Origin: Orbaceae bacterium lpD04
Lineage (GTDB): Bacteria; Pseudomonadota; Gammaproteobacteria; Enterobacterales; Orbaceae
Assembly (NCBI GenBank): GCA_036251935.1
Contig: CP133967.1
Coordinates: forward strand, 1,497,488 to 1,561,487
Direction of reading: 5' to 3'
Length of the DNA: 64,000 nucleotides
Below the pieces are notes generated by a model, which saw only the letters and a list, made by a program, of their open reading frames with translations, made no database searches and was not told the origin of the DNA. The position numbers and the translations under genes are program-made. Shown here one piece after another: positions 1 to 8,728 of this stretch (the stretch's first letter is position 1; each line of letters begins with the position of its first letter).

Positions 1-729
1 CGGAATACTAACAAACATATTTTTGAAGTTACCCACACCTTTTGAGTTCTCTATTTTAGCTCTGATCGCTTCTTCCATTTCATCGGTCATGCTTGGGTCG
101 TTAGTATAAAAAATGTAACCCATATGAGCGCCATTATTATAATAACGGCGTCTAAACATGGTTGATTCACTATTAAGCATGGCACTATTAACACCGCCCA
201 AATAATCCGGCAAGCCGTAAACTTGTTGAGTTGGGTCAGGCATTTTTATTTGAATAATATCATTTTCATTATAAAAAATTGCCTCTTTTTTGGTTGGAAC
301 AATAAACCCCTCAATCGCGGTTTCGTCCTCATTTTTTTTAGCTTTAACATATAACGACATTAGCGGCACAAGTCCGATAACGTGACCAAATACATTGCGC
401 ATTTTTAATAAATACGCATCACCAAAAACAATGAAGTCATAAAACCACGCCATCGCTTGCGATTTGGTTAACCCGCCACTTAGATATGTACTAAGTAGCA
501 TATTGCGCCGCGCTTGCACAATGCCGCCGTGTTGAGGGTTGATATTGGGCAATTGAGAAAGGGCGAGGCGCTCAACGGGTACCGGGTAACAGTCGCTATT
601 ATGATTTGTGCTTGTCCCGTAATAATAACTTAAATCAGTCAAAACGACTTCGGGGCGTTCAAATGCTATTGAACTCATGCGCATTGGTTTATTGTTTTTT
701 TTATTCTGTTTCTTTGATAATTTACTCAC
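1..729 (-). CDS. Phage portal protein (P2 GpQ family), C-terminus cut by window edge
   Basis: The portal forms the dodecameric DNA channel at the capsid vertex. About 243 codons are visible of a family usually near 340 residues; the C-terminus lies left of the window. I place the start at a GTG at 729 that overlaps the terminase stop (GTGA), with a basic N-terminus (VSKLSKKQNKKNNKPMRMSS). Family features read on the minus strand include ERPEVV near the start, YYYGTS, a segment ending in NINPQHGGIVQARRNML, and YYNNGAHMGYIFYTNDP near the window edge. The gene is translationally coupled to the upstream terminase gene and probably shares its leftward late promoter. The frame is open throughout. 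Confidence 0.85.
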   Translation of the reverse strand, partial: MSKLSKKQNKKNNKPMRMSSIAFERPEVVLTDLSYYYGTSTNHNSDCYPVPVERLALSQLPNINPQHGGIVQARRNMLLSTYLSGGLTKSQAMAWFYDFIVFGDAYLLKMRNVFGHVIGLVPLMSLYVKAKKNEDETAIEGFIVPTKKEAIFYNENDIIQIKMPDPTQQVYGLPDYLGGVNSAMLNSESTMFRRRYYNNGAHMGYIFYTNDPSMTDEMEEAIRAKIENSKGVGNFKNMFVSIP

Positions 730-2525
730 TTTGAAAATCCCCATCTTGATTTACGTATTTTTGTGGTGTTAAGTGGTTCGTTAAATACGGCGTGCGAAAT
801 TGCAAAAAATTCGTCAGCGTGCCCAGTTGATTCGCTTCTACTTGCTGCATAGGTAATTTGATTTGATTTAGCCGTAGTTTGTTGTTCAATTGATAAAAAT
901 GAAGCGATTAAGGTGTTATTGCTTTCGTCCCACTCGATCCGCTCGTCGCCGACCACATCTAGCATTTTTAGCACTAATTGATTTTTTATATTGACGTTAT
1001 AATGAATTTCCCGTGTTTCACGTGGTGCGAATTCTTTTACATGTTCATAAACACCATAACCAATCCCGGTAATATCAATACCGATGTAGGTCATGCGGTA
1101 TTTATCTTTGATTTTTTTTATCTCACTCGCCATATGTTTAAAGTTGACGCCTCGCCATTGGTAGATCTCTAAAATTCGAAATTTTTCCCTCTCGTGTATC
1201 GGGGGCGCTATAACGACAAATGTCGCATTGTCACGGGTGCGGCTGGGGTCAAATCCTCCCCAAACTTCACGATCACCAAACGGCCGTTTTAGTTTTATGT
1301 CGAAGTCTTGCCAGGTTGCCGAATCGGTAATACATTTTTGTAATTTATCAAAATCAAATACACCTTTGCCGCTATCAGCGAATATGCAGCAATACAGCAT
1401 ATTAAAGGCTTGGGCGCTTTTTGAATCTCGTAGATCCTCGATATCGACTTTATCAAAACCAAGATCAACCGCATTTTGTAGTGTAATAACGAGCCGTGCC
1501 CATTTATCAGGGCATACGGTGAAATTCATTTCTAAATCTTTATCTTTCGGGAATACAATATTTTTGCGTTTAGGATTATCTTTTTTCCACTCTTCACCGC
1601 TCCATTTTGCGTAAGCTTGATGGGCTTTAATACTTGGCGTTGAGAATAATGTTTCACGATATTTTTGCGTTGCCATTCCGCTAGCAGCATCATAAAGCTG
1701 TTGGAATTTTGACATCCAAAAAACTTCATCAAAATATAAGTTACCGCTATAGCCTTGCGCTGTGCTTACATTGTTAGCGCAAAAGATTAAATAAGCGTGA
1801 TTACTCAAGATGATTTTATCTTTACCATCGCCTTTTAATTCAATATCAAAGAACTGATCGGCAATTTTTTTGATATACATTTCAAATATTTTGGCTTGGG
1901 CTTTTGATGCTGATACAAATATTTGATTATTACCGGTTAATACCGCATCTTCGAATGCTTCATAGGCAAAATAGAACGTAAAGCCAATTTGCCGGCTTTT
2001 TAAAATGAATCGGCGCAGTGAAATATCTTTATTATCACGAACATATAATTGATGGGGGTAGAGCAAATCACCGGCAACCTGATTGAAATCGTCTTTCGTT
2101 AAGTGCGATATATCATTTTTTTTTGTTTTGCCTTTCTTTTTACTCGCTTTAGCATTGCTATGTTGAGCCGCGGATTCCTGATTTAATTCATTATGTACAG
2201 CGCCGGCGGCGGTGGTTAAAGCAGTATTTAATGGCGAAGCTTTTAGCTTCTTACTCATGATCTTACAATGCTGATCAATCAATCGTTCCAGTTCTTTTAA
2301 TTCAAGCTCGCTTTTATTCTCTCGCCCGGTTAATAACACTATCCGCCGGTTAATCGCATCTTCAACGGATTCTTCGCTAAGTAGTAATGCCCAATTATAT
2401 TTCTCCGCCCAATAGTAAACGATCCTTGCGCTTGGTAAGCGTAACGATTTGGCGATTTCTTTCGGTGTGTGGCGCTGTAAGTAAAGCGCTTTTGCTGCAT
2501 TTCGCAGTTCGGATGTATATTTCAT
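726..2525 (-). CDS. Phage terminase large (ATPase) subunit, P2 GpP family
   Basis: This is the DNA-packaging motor ATPase/nuclease of a cos-type P2-like phage; 599 residues is the usual family length. Residues ~1-50 form a helix-turn-helix (KEIAKSLRLPSARIVYYWAE), typical of GpP. A Lys-rich linker around residues 125-145 leads to the ATPase domain. The Walker-A-like motif is LKSRQIGFTF (~174), and the Walker B is LYFDEVFWM (~263). The C-terminal RNase-H-like nuclease begins with GGFDPSRTRDN (~427). It overlaps the portal gene by four bases at its 3' end and is divergent from the scaffold gene. The ATG at 2525 is the first residue of the conserved HTH region, so the start is well supported. Confidence 0.93.
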   Translation of the reverse strand: MKYTSELRNAAKALYLQRHTPKEIAKSLRLPSARIVYYWAEKYNWALLLSEESVEDAINRRIVLLTGRENKSELELKELERLIDQHCKIMSKKLKASPLNTALTTAAGAVHNELNQESAAQHSNAKASKKKGKTKKNDISHLTKDDFNQVAGDLLYPHQLYVRDNKDISLRRFILKSRQIGFTFYFAYEAFEDAVLTGNNQIFVSASKAQAKIFEMYIKKIADQFFDIELKGDGKDKIILSNHAYLIFCANNVSTAQGYSGNLYFDEVFWMSKFQQLYDAASGMATQKYRETLFSTPSIKAHQAYAKWSGEEWKKDNPKRKNIVFPKDKDLEMNFTVCPDKWARLVITLQNAVDLGFDKVDIEDLRDSKSAQAFNMLYCCIFADSGKGVFDFDKLQKCITDSATWQDFDIKLKRPFGDREVWGGFDPSRTRDNATFVVIAPPIHEREKFRILEIYQWRGVNFKHMASEIKKIKDKYRMTYIGIDITGIGYGVYEHVKEFAPRETREIHYNVNIKNQLVLKMLDVVGDERIEWDESNNTLIASFLSIEQQTTAKSNQITYAASRSESTGHADEFFAISHAVFNEPLNTTKIRKSRWGFSK

Positions 2526-2569
2526 GACACTATTGTCTAGTAATCATAAAAAACAATCATCAAACGCTT

Positions 2570-2593
2570 TTCGGATAAGGGTTTTTATCCGAA
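2570..2593. promoter_or_regulatory. Inverted repeat in the divergent phage late-promoter region
   Basis: The 139-base gap between the terminase gene (leftward) and the scaffold gene (rightward) must contain both late promoters. It holds a perfect 9-bp inverted repeat, TTCGGATAA / TTATCCGAA, around a 6-base spacer. The canonical P2 Ogr box (TGT-N12-ACA) is not visible here. The repeat could be an activator or operator site shared by the two transcription units, or an RNA hairpin in a leader. Function is inferred only from position. Confidence 0.4.
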
Positions 2594-2664
2594 TCCTACC
2601 GCGTGCAATAAGTGATAACACAAATTAACATGCACACATCAATTAACCATTATTAAAAATCGAC

Positions 2665-3549
2665 ATGGCAGAAGAAATTAAAAAAAGCGATTGGTTTTGC
2701 ATTGCGCAAGAGGGTAAAACCATCGACGGGCGAGACATCAAACGAGAATGGATAGAAAGCGCAGCGAATACTTATAGTGTTGAACTCTATGCAGCAATGA
2801 TCTGGTGTGAGCATGAAGATCCTGAGTGGCGCCAATGGTGTACTAATTTCGGCATGGTCGAAGAAGTGAAAACTGAAGAGAAAAACGGCAAGTTACGTTT
2901 AATGGCTCGTTTACGTGCTAATCAGTTTTTACAAGAGCTAAATAAAGCTGAGCAAAAAGTTTTTACATCAATTGAATTAATGTCAGATTTTCCCGAAGAG
3001 GGACAGCATTATTTATCAGGGTTAGCGCTCACCGATCAGCCGGCAAGTACAGGACTTACAAGGCTCGCTTTTTCTAAAGAGGGCAAACCACAACGATTAA
3101 TTAGTATGCCTATTTTATTTAGTGTTGAGCAAAAACAAGCTAAAAAAAGCTTTTTTAACCGATTTAAATTTACTCAAACGACAGAAACAGAAGAGAAACC
3201 CACTATGACACAAGAAGAAATCGACGCACTTGTTGCGGAACTGGAAGCGGCTAAAGCCAAAATTGCTGAATTACAAACAACTATCGAAGATCTTAATACT
3301 AAATTAAGTGCTAACGATACAACCGGCGCCAAAGCTGAAGCAGAAAAAGCCGCAGATCAAGCCGAAGCGGCAAGCGATGCAGTAGAGAACGCCGCGGATA
3401 AAGCTGAATTTGCAAAGCTAAAAAAACAAAATATTGAATTAAACGCAAAACTAGATGATTTATCAAAAAAATTTAGTCAAGCGGTGAGCACTCCTGTAAC
3501 AACAAAGCCAGGCATTAGCGCAAATGGTGACGGTTTTGAATTTCACTAA
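2665..3549 (+). CDS. Capsid scaffolding protein / prohead protease, P2 GpO family
   Basis: GpO-type proteins are fused protease-scaffolds: the N-terminal serine protease matures the prohead and the C-terminal part is the scaffold. Of the 294 residues, ~1-135 form the protease, with candidate triad residues Asp21 (KTIDGRD), His50 (WCEHED) and Ser102 (FTSIELM), matching the P2 Asp/His/Ser arrangement in order and spacing. Residues ~180-270 are an Ala/Glu/Lys-rich coiled coil. An internal ATG at 3205 opens this scaffold half (MTQEEIDAL) and could give a separate scaffold product, though it has no obvious strong ribosome site. It is the first gene of the rightward late operon, followed by the capsid. 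Confidence 0.9.
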   Translation: MAEEIKKSDWFCIAQEGKTIDGRDIKREWIESAANTYSVELYAAMIWCEHEDPEWRQWCTNFGMVEEVKTEEKNGKLRLMARLRANQFLQELNKAEQKVFTSIELMSDFPEEGQHYLSGLALTDQPASTGLTRLAFSKEGKPQRLISMPILFSVEQKQAKKSFFNRFKFTQTTETEEKPTMTQEEIDALVAELEAAKAKIAELQTTIEDLNTKLSANDTTGAKAEAEKAADQAEAASDAVENAADKAEFAKLKKQNIELNAKLDDLSKKFSQAVSTPVTTKPGISANGDGFEFH

Positions 3550-3613
3550 TTAGTGTCTTTATAAAATAACTTATTAAACGTTTAATTAAATAAAAAATTA
3601 AAAAGGTAGAGAA

Positions 3614-4603
3614 ATGTTAAATCAAAGAGCCGAAAAACTTCTAATGCAATATTGCATCAGTCTTGCAAAAGCTTCGGGTATAAGTAATCCAGCTCGGCAG
3701 TTTTCGCTTACTGAGCCGATGGAAACACGATTACGTGATGCGATTTTACACAGTGATGAATTTTTAAAATTGATTACCTGTTTAGATGTTGATCAGTTAA
3801 AAGGGCAGGTCATTATAACTGGGGCTTCTCAATTATTAACAGGGCGCGTTAAAGGCGGTCGATTCACTAAAAATTTAGGGGTTGACGGTAACACATTTGA
3901 ACTAGTTGAAACGGATTCGTGCGCTGCACTTGATTGGAATACTTTATCCGTTTGGGGAAATTCTAGTGGCGAAAACGAGTTTTTTAAACGTATGCAATCG
4001 TTTATTGATAAAACATTCGCTTTAGATATGTTACGCATCGGATTTAATGGTATAAGTGCCTCACCTACAACCGATCCGAGTAAAAATCCAAATGGTGAAG
4101 ACGTCAATATCGGTTGGCATCAAATTGCTAAAAATTGGAATGGTGGTTTGCAGGTAATGACTACCCCAATAAAACTTGGTGCAGGTGGTGATTATAACAC
4201 GATTGATTCGATGGGTTCAGAGCTTGTAAATGCCTTACCGGTAGAAAGTAGAGATAATCCGGATATTGTGATTTTAGTTGGCAGTGAGATTTTAGCGCGT
4301 GAGCAGTACCGCTTATATGACAAAGCGGACAAGCCAACCGAACACGCGGCAGCTCAGCAGCTCGGCACATTTGTTGCGGGTAAACGGGCATATGTTCCAC
4401 CATTTATGCCAGGCAAACGAATGGTTGCGACAACCTTGTCAAATCTACATATCTATACGCAACGTGGGTCACGTAGACGAGCGGTTGAAGATGTGCAAGA
4501 TCGTAAACAATTCGAAAATAAATATTGGCGTAATGAAGGCTATGCACTAGAAGCGCCGGAACTCTATGCCGCGTTTGACGAATCAGCCGTATCATTCGTA
4601 TAA
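3614..4603 (+). CDS. Major capsid protein, P2 GpN family
   Basis: This encodes the HK97-fold shell protein of the phage head (329 residues; the P2 protein is 357). The N-terminus LNQRAEKLLMQYCISLAKASG is the type that GpO cleaves during maturation. Conserved family blocks include LDVDQLKGQVI, ALDWNTLSVW, and the C-terminal RRAVEDVQDRKQFENKYWR, ending in EAPELYAAFD. A clear ribosome site (AAAAGGTAGAG) lies 5-10 bases before the ATG. It sits between the scaffold and small terminase genes, as in all P2-like phages. Confidence 0.93.
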   Translation: MLNQRAEKLLMQYCISLAKASGISNPARQFSLTEPMETRLRDAILHSDEFLKLITCLDVDQLKGQVIITGASQLLTGRVKGGRFTKNLGVDGNTFELVETDSCAALDWNTLSVWGNSSGENEFFKRMQSFIDKTFALDMLRIGFNGISASPTTDPSKNPNGEDVNIGWHQIAKNWNGGLQVMTTPIKLGAGGDYNTIDSMGSELVNALPVESRDNPDIVILVGSEILAREQYRLYDKADKPTEHAAAQQLGTFVAGKRAYVPPFMPGKRMVATTLSNLHIYTQRGSRRRAVEDVQDRKQFENKYWRNEGYALEAPELYAAFDESAVSFV

Positions 4604-4622
4604 ACTCACGTTATAACAATAA

Positions 4623-4642
4623 AGCGCAGAATATTCTGCGCT
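4623..4642. repeat. 20-bp perfect palindrome between capsid and small terminase genes
   Basis: The 53-base gap after the capsid stop contains AGCGCAGAATATTCTGCGCT, a perfect palindrome. As RNA it would fold into a tight hairpin, but it lacks a following U run (AATTGGGG comes next), so it is a poor intrinsic terminator. It may be an mRNA processing or stabilising element setting the high capsid yield, or a protein site. This is inference. Confidence 0.5.
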
Positions 4643-4656
4643 AATTGGGGAAATAG

Positions 4657-5367
4657 ATGAACTCAGTATTATCACCCTTTCAGCAGCACCGAGAACGGAT
4701 CCGTATGATGGTGCAAAATAAAACATCAACGTTAGTTGATGCCCCGTCAAGTGTACATATTTTAAATATTGAGCTTGAACAGGATATTGATTTTTTACGC
4801 AAAAACTTTGTGAATACCGAAGATCGAATTGAATATAAACGCACAGTATTGTTACCCAAATGGCAACCAAAGGCCGATCAGTATTTGAAAGAAGGTAAAA
4901 TTTATCAAAATTCCATTTTTGTTCACTGCATTATTTGGCTTTTTGATACAGAGCAATTCGATCTAGCGATTGAGTGGGCGCTTGTTGGAATAGATCAAAA
5001 TCAAGATACGCCGAGGAATTTTAAAAGCCGTTTATCAACGTTTGTCGCTGATACAGTATTTGATTGGTGCGAAAAATCAATGACCAATGGCGAATCAATC
5101 GAGCCGTATTTTTCACAGGTTTTTGAGTTAATTAAAAATAAGTGGCGGCTACATGAGGAAATTAGCGCCAAATGGTACAAGCTCGCAGGCTTAAACGCGT
5201 TATTGGACGATAACGGAAAAGTTCAACCAATAAGCGCAATAGGTGACATTACAAAACTAGAGCAAGTAAAAGAATTGTTTACAACAGCCAATAATTTTTA
5301 TTCGAAAATTGGTGTTGGCACAAGAATAAAAGAAATTGAATCACGAATTAACGCATTAAATAAATAA
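4657..5367 (+). CDS. Phage terminase small (endonuclease) subunit, P2 GpM family
   Basis: GpM cooperates with the large ATPase subunit to recognise and cut cos. The 236-residue length fits the family. Sequence features are the N-terminal SPFQQHRERIRMM, a central LPKWQPKADQYLKEG and IFVHCIIWLFDTEQFDLAIEWAL, and a C-terminal GTRIKEIESRINALNK helix. Family membership rests on these blocks plus its position directly after the capsid gene. It is followed by a 98-base gap containing an elaborate terminator-like structure. Confidence 0.88.
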   Translation: MNSVLSPFQQHRERIRMMVQNKTSTLVDAPSSVHILNIELEQDIDFLRKNFVNTEDRIEYKRTVLLPKWQPKADQYLKEGKIYQNSIFVHCIIWLFDTEQFDLAIEWALVGIDQNQDTPRNFKSRLSTFVADTVFDWCEKSMTNGESIEPYFSQVFELIKNKWRLHEEISAKWYKLAGLNALLDDNGKVQPISAIGDITKLEQVKELFTTANNFYSKIGVGTRIKEIESRINALNK

Positions 5368-5384
5368 CCAACTACACGCAAGCC

Positions 5385-5451
5385 AAGTGCCCAGCAAACG
5401 AGAAAACCGCGTTTGCTAAGTTTTCAAAATTTGCGTACGGGCACTTTTTTT
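5385..5451 (+). terminator. Compound hairpin followed by a T run, inside the late operon
   Basis: Outer arms AAGTGCCC (5385-5392) and GGGCACTT (5439-5446) pair perfectly and enclose a second perfect stem, AGCAAACG (5393-5400) with CGTTTGCT (5410-5417). Seven T residues end the structure (5445-5451). The shape resembles an intrinsic terminator or attenuator, yet essential head and tail genes follow 15 bases later. It may therefore be partial, regulated, or an RNA element with another role. Confidence 0.55.
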
Positions 5452-5465
5452 AATAAAGGATTGAT

Positions 5466-5918
5466 ATGTTTAGCGGACAAGAATTAAAGCAAGATAACCA
5501 AATCATTAAAAATGATGGTTTTTGGCCAGATCTAAATCTGGCGGACTTTCAGAGAGAACGCAGCATGTCACCTAATTTAAATGTAGCGTTATTAAGTCAA
5601 GCGTTAGTATCGGCAATGATTGAAATAAATATCACACTTGAAAACTATCAAATAACACAAAAAGCAAAAGGTATTAATTTAGCGCAGGAAATTGGAGTAA
5701 TTAGTTTTGATGGGCTGTCATCAACAGTAATTATTTATAACAAAGCGGTATTTGCAAGGGCAAAAGCCGATCTTATTGGCGAATTTGTGTCGATTTCAAA
5801 TCGTGAAGATAAGATCGGGGAAAGTCAGTTACAAATGGCTAAATCATTAATTGCTGAAAGTAGCCGTGAAGTTAGAAAAATATTAGGTTTAAAACGTACT
5901 TCGGTGGTGCTTATATGA
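5466..5918 (+). CDS. Head completion/stabilisation protein, P2 GpL family
   Basis: GpL-type proteins cap the portal after packaging. The 150-residue product has the family pattern: an early NDGFWPDLNLADFQRERS, then helices, ending in a region of REVRKILGLKR. It starts at ATG 5466 after an AAAGGA ribosome site and overlaps the next gene by four bases (ATGA). The order L-R-S here, without intervening P2 X/Y/lysis genes, is the HP1 arrangement. Confidence 0.82.
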   Translation: MFSGQELKQDNQIIKNDGFWPDLNLADFQRERSMSPNLNVALLSQALVSAMIEINITLENYQITQKAKGINLAQEIGVISFDGLSSTVIIYNKAVFARAKADLIGEFVSISNREDKIGESQLQMAKSLIAESSREVRKILGLKRTSVVLI

Positions 5919-6391
5919 GTTTAATTAATCAATTAACGGTATTTTTAAAAGCCAATTTACCCGAAGTGATTTTTAGAGGGCAAAAATTCACTCCATTTAC
6001 CGACAGTATGGAACTTGAGCGAGTTTTTAAAGTGGTAACAAATAATCAGTTGCAAGGCGGCATTATTCGTTATGAGGCTGTATTTGAGTTTGAAGACTGG
6101 CCGTTTAGACAAATTAACCCGCAATCATTATTTTTGCTGGTTAATGTTTGGGTTGAAGAATTGCCAGAATCAGATCATTACGAAATTATCGAGAATCCAA
6201 CGCTTGACGTTGATTTGATAGATGAAGAACTAGCGGATATTACCGTCTCGATAAAAATCACTGAAAACTTGTATATGGTTGAAGACGATAAGGGCGATAT
6301 TCCGTTTAAGAATAAACGTTATCGAATTGATAATCCGGTTATTTGGTATAACCCGGAAAGTATCGAAGTGATTACAAAAAATGGCCATTAG
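5915..6391 (+). CDS. Phage tail completion protein, P2 GpR-like
   Basis: A 158-residue protein between the head completion gene and the GpS-like gene. It has the recognisable FEFEDWP motif and an acidic C-terminal half (VNVWVEELPESDHYE). GpR-type proteins cap the tail tube and prepare it to join the head. It overlaps both neighbours (ATGA upstream, 11 bases downstream), which implies coupled translation. The assignment rests on position and the FxDWP-type motif; identity is moderate. Confidence 0.75.
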   Translation: MSLINQLTVFLKANLPEVIFRGQKFTPFTDSMELERVFKVVTNNQLQGGIIRYEAVFEFEDWPFRQINPQSLFLLVNVWVEELPESDHYEIIENPTLDVDLIDEELADITVSIKITENLYMVEDDKGDIPFKNKRYRIDNPVIWYNPESIEVITKNGH

Positions 6392-7097
6392 TCTAAATCG
6401 AACGCAATTAAAAGAAATAAAAAACGCGCTTAAAGATCTAAATTTAGATGATAAGAAAAAACAAAAATTATTATGGCGCCTGGCAAAATATGGCGTTATC
6501 CCAGCAGTAAAAAGGCATGTTAAAGAGCAAGTCAACGTGAGCGGCGGTAAGTTTACTAATCGTAAGACTAAACGCAAAAAATCGATGTTAGCAAAAATGC
6601 CTAAATTGTTGGCGATAAAAAACTTACCGGAAAAAGAAGCAGTAAAGCTCTATTTTAGAGGCCGTTATAAAAGTACAGCATCTAAAGAGATTAGCGCCGG
6701 AGTTATTGCGGGTATACAGCAAGACGGGGCAACAATAAGGCAAAGCAAGAGCCAGTTTAAAGCAGTTAAGGACAAAACGGGTAAGAGCCAGAAAGAATTA
6801 AATCAAGGTGAGATCACAAAGCAGCAAATAAAGCGCTTGCGAGATCTTAATTTTGAAATACCAGGTACAAAGAAAAAAGCACCTAAAAAATGGTTACAAA
6901 ATCATTTAACCAGGGCGCATGCGGGGTTAATTATTCGCATTATGAAAAGCGGAAAACCCTTAAAGCATGGCGAAAAAATGCCGGCGGGCGCTGCATCTTG
7001 GGCGATTGAGTTACCGAGTCGAGTCTTTTTAGGCATAAGCGATATAGATTTTAGCAAAGCACTAGCGAGAGAGTTAAACCGGATCAATTTTGGTTAA
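6381..7097 (+). CDS. Phage virion morphogenesis (tail completion) protein, P2 GpS-like
   Basis: This 238-residue, very basic protein begins MAISLNRTQLKEIKNAL and has a C-terminal PAGAASWAIELPSRVFLGIS, the signature end of the phage virion morphogenesis family (PSRxFLGxS). In P2, GpS completes the tail for head joining. It is longer than P2 GpS (~150 residues) because of a Lys-rich central part (~50-165), as in HP1-type homologues. It overlaps the GpR-like gene, with the sheath gene 40 bases downstream. Confidence 0.8.
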   Translation: MAISLNRTQLKEIKNALKDLNLDDKKKQKLLWRLAKYGVIPAVKRHVKEQVNVSGGKFTNRKTKRKKSMLAKMPKLLAIKNLPEKEAVKLYFRGRYKSTASKEISAGVIAGIQQDGATIRQSKSQFKAVKDKTGKSQKELNQGEITKQQIKRLRDLNFEIPGTKKKAPKKWLQNHLTRAHAGLIIRIMKSGKPLKHGEKMPAGAASWAIELPSRVFLGISDIDFSKALARELNRINFG

Positions 7098-7137
7098 AGC
7101 GTAAACGCAGAAAATATTAAAAACAGGGGTAATAGTT

Positions 7138-8253
7138 ATGACTTGGCCAGCAGTTGAAGTAAATCAGCTTAATTTAATGCAGGGTGAGACTAAAGAAGTT
7201 GAGCGCCGTTATTTGTTTATTGGTAATGCACCAAAAAATAAAGGCAAGATTATATCCGTTGATACAACAACAAATTTTGATGATGTGTTAGGCGTTGCCG
7301 ATAGTGCATTAAAGCGTGGCTTAATTGCTGCGATGACTAATGCCGGGTCGGGTTGGTTTGCCTCAGTTGGGGTATTAAACACCGATCAGGATTGGATTGA
7401 TGTTGTTCAAGCAGCGCAAAGCATAGGATCGTTTGAAACGGTGGTATATGCTGAAAATGTCAACTCAAAGGAAGATATCAACAAAGCTGTCAATCAAAGA
7501 GCGCTTTTAATGGCGAAATTCGCACGCTGGACACGTTTTATACTAGGTGTTGAGGGTTTGCAAGCAAAAGAGACGTGGAGCGGCTACGAATCTCGTTTGG
7601 CAGCGTTGCAAAGTGGCATTGCTGAATATGGCGTGACACTGGTACCAATGATCTATGGCAATGAGCCATTTGTAAACGCTGGCCGAGGGTGTAACCGCAG
7701 CGTATCGATTGCCGATACACTGGCTAGAGTGCAAACAGGGGCAGTAAAAGATTTAGGACGTGACAATAAACCGTTAGACGCTGACGGCGTCGAGTTACCA
7801 TTATCAACACTTAAAACCCTTGAATCTAACCGTTACAGCGTCCCAATGTGGTATCCGGCGTTAGATGGTATGTATTGGGCAGATGATAGAACGCTTGATG
7901 CTGAGGGGGGCGACTATCAAAGCGCGGAAACTGTTCGCGTTGTTGATAAAGTGGCTCGCAAAATATTATTAAAAGGCATTGCTAAAATTGGGGATCGTTC
8001 TTTTAACAGTTCGATTATTTCAATAAAAGCAAATCAATCCTACTTTTTGGGCGATTTGCGGGAAATGGCCAAAGCAAGCCAAATAAACGGTATTCAATTT
8101 CCGGGGGAAGTTAAAACCCCACAAGATGGCGACATTACAATCACCTGGATTAATAATAAAACTGTACAAATTTATGTTGTTGTTCGTGTAACGGATATAC
8201 CGCTAAAAATCACAATTAACATAATGATTAATAACGATATCGAAACGGAGTAA
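7138..8253 (+). CDS. Phage tail sheath protein (DUF2586 family)
   Basis: The contractile sheath subunit of HP1-type tails, 371 residues. The N-terminal MTWPAVEVNQLNLMQGETK and RYLFIGNAP, followed by SGWFASVGVL, are characteristic of DUF2586 sheaths; the C-terminal part, QDGDITITWINNKTVQIYVVV, is the assembly strand. A good ribosome site precedes the ATG. The tube gene follows at once, as expected for a sheath-tube pair that must be made in equal amounts. Confidence 0.87.
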   Translation: MTWPAVEVNQLNLMQGETKEVERRYLFIGNAPKNKGKIISVDTTTNFDDVLGVADSALKRGLIAAMTNAGSGWFASVGVLNTDQDWIDVVQAAQSIGSFETVVYAENVNSKEDINKAVNQRALLMAKFARWTRFILGVEGLQAKETWSGYESRLAALQSGIAEYGVTLVPMIYGNEPFVNAGRGCNRSVSIADTLARVQTGAVKDLGRDNKPLDADGVELPLSTLKTLESNRYSVPMWYPALDGMYWADDRTLDAEGGDYQSAETVRVVDKVARKILLKGIAKIGDRSFNSSIISIKANQSYFLGDLREMAKASQINGIQFPGEVKTPQDGDITITWINNKTVQIYVVVRVTDIPLKITINIMINNDIETE

Positions 8254-8726
8254 TGAAAATCATGGGCAATAATTCAAGAATAAATGCTAAGGCTTTTGAT
8301 ATAACAATGTGGGGCGATGTGATTCAAGCACAAAGCGCCAGTATATCAATTACCGATAACACAGCAGCGGCAAAAACTAACGGCGTGCCCGATGGTACCT
8401 TGCAAGGTAGCGTTGAGGCGTCGGGCTCAATTGTTTTCTCAAGTAAATATTTTAAGGTGTTAAAAGCTAAAGCGCAGTCATTCGGCTCATATCGTGATAT
8501 TCCGCCGGTTGATCTAATGTTTTACGCTAATACCGGTAGTGAAGAGCTACAAATTGAAGTATTCGGCTGCAAATTAACGATCACTGATTTACTGAATGTA
8601 GATAAAAGCAGTGACGATTCAACAATGCACACTGTTCCGTTTATCGTCACATCACCGGATTTTATTAAAATCGACGGCGTGCCGTATTTGTCAGCAGACG
8701 ATACCCGCCATTTATTGAATGCGTAA
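8253..8726 (+). CDS. Phage tail tube protein (DUF2597 family)
   Basis: Inner tail tube subunit, 157 residues, partner of the upstream sheath. The N-terminus GNNSRINAKAFDITMWGD, then SISITDNTAAAKTNGVPDG and the C-terminal HTVPFIVTSPDFIKIDGVPY, mark the DUF2597 family. Two starts are possible. ATG 8253 overlaps the sheath stop (TAATG) but lies only two bases from the GGAG site; ATG 8262 is 11 bases away. The true N-terminus may therefore be MGNNSRI. Confidence 0.83.
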   Translation: MKIMGNNSRINAKAFDITMWGDVIQAQSASISITDNTAAAKTNGVPDGTLQGSVEASGSIVFSSKYFKVLKAKAQSFGSYRDIPPVDLMFYANTGSEELQIEVFGCKLTITDLLNVDKSSDDSTMHTVPFIVTSPDFIKIDGVPYLSADDTRHLLNA

Positions 8727-8728
8727 TT

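Noticed and set aside
1228-1614. Plus-strand 128-codon frame within the terminase gene
   Set aside because: It is the complement of the conserved nuclease region of the terminase and has no recognisable product.
4161-4595. Several alternative frames over the capsid gene
   Set aside because: The GpN reading frame is conserved through this interval, and the other frames have no ribosome sites or domains.
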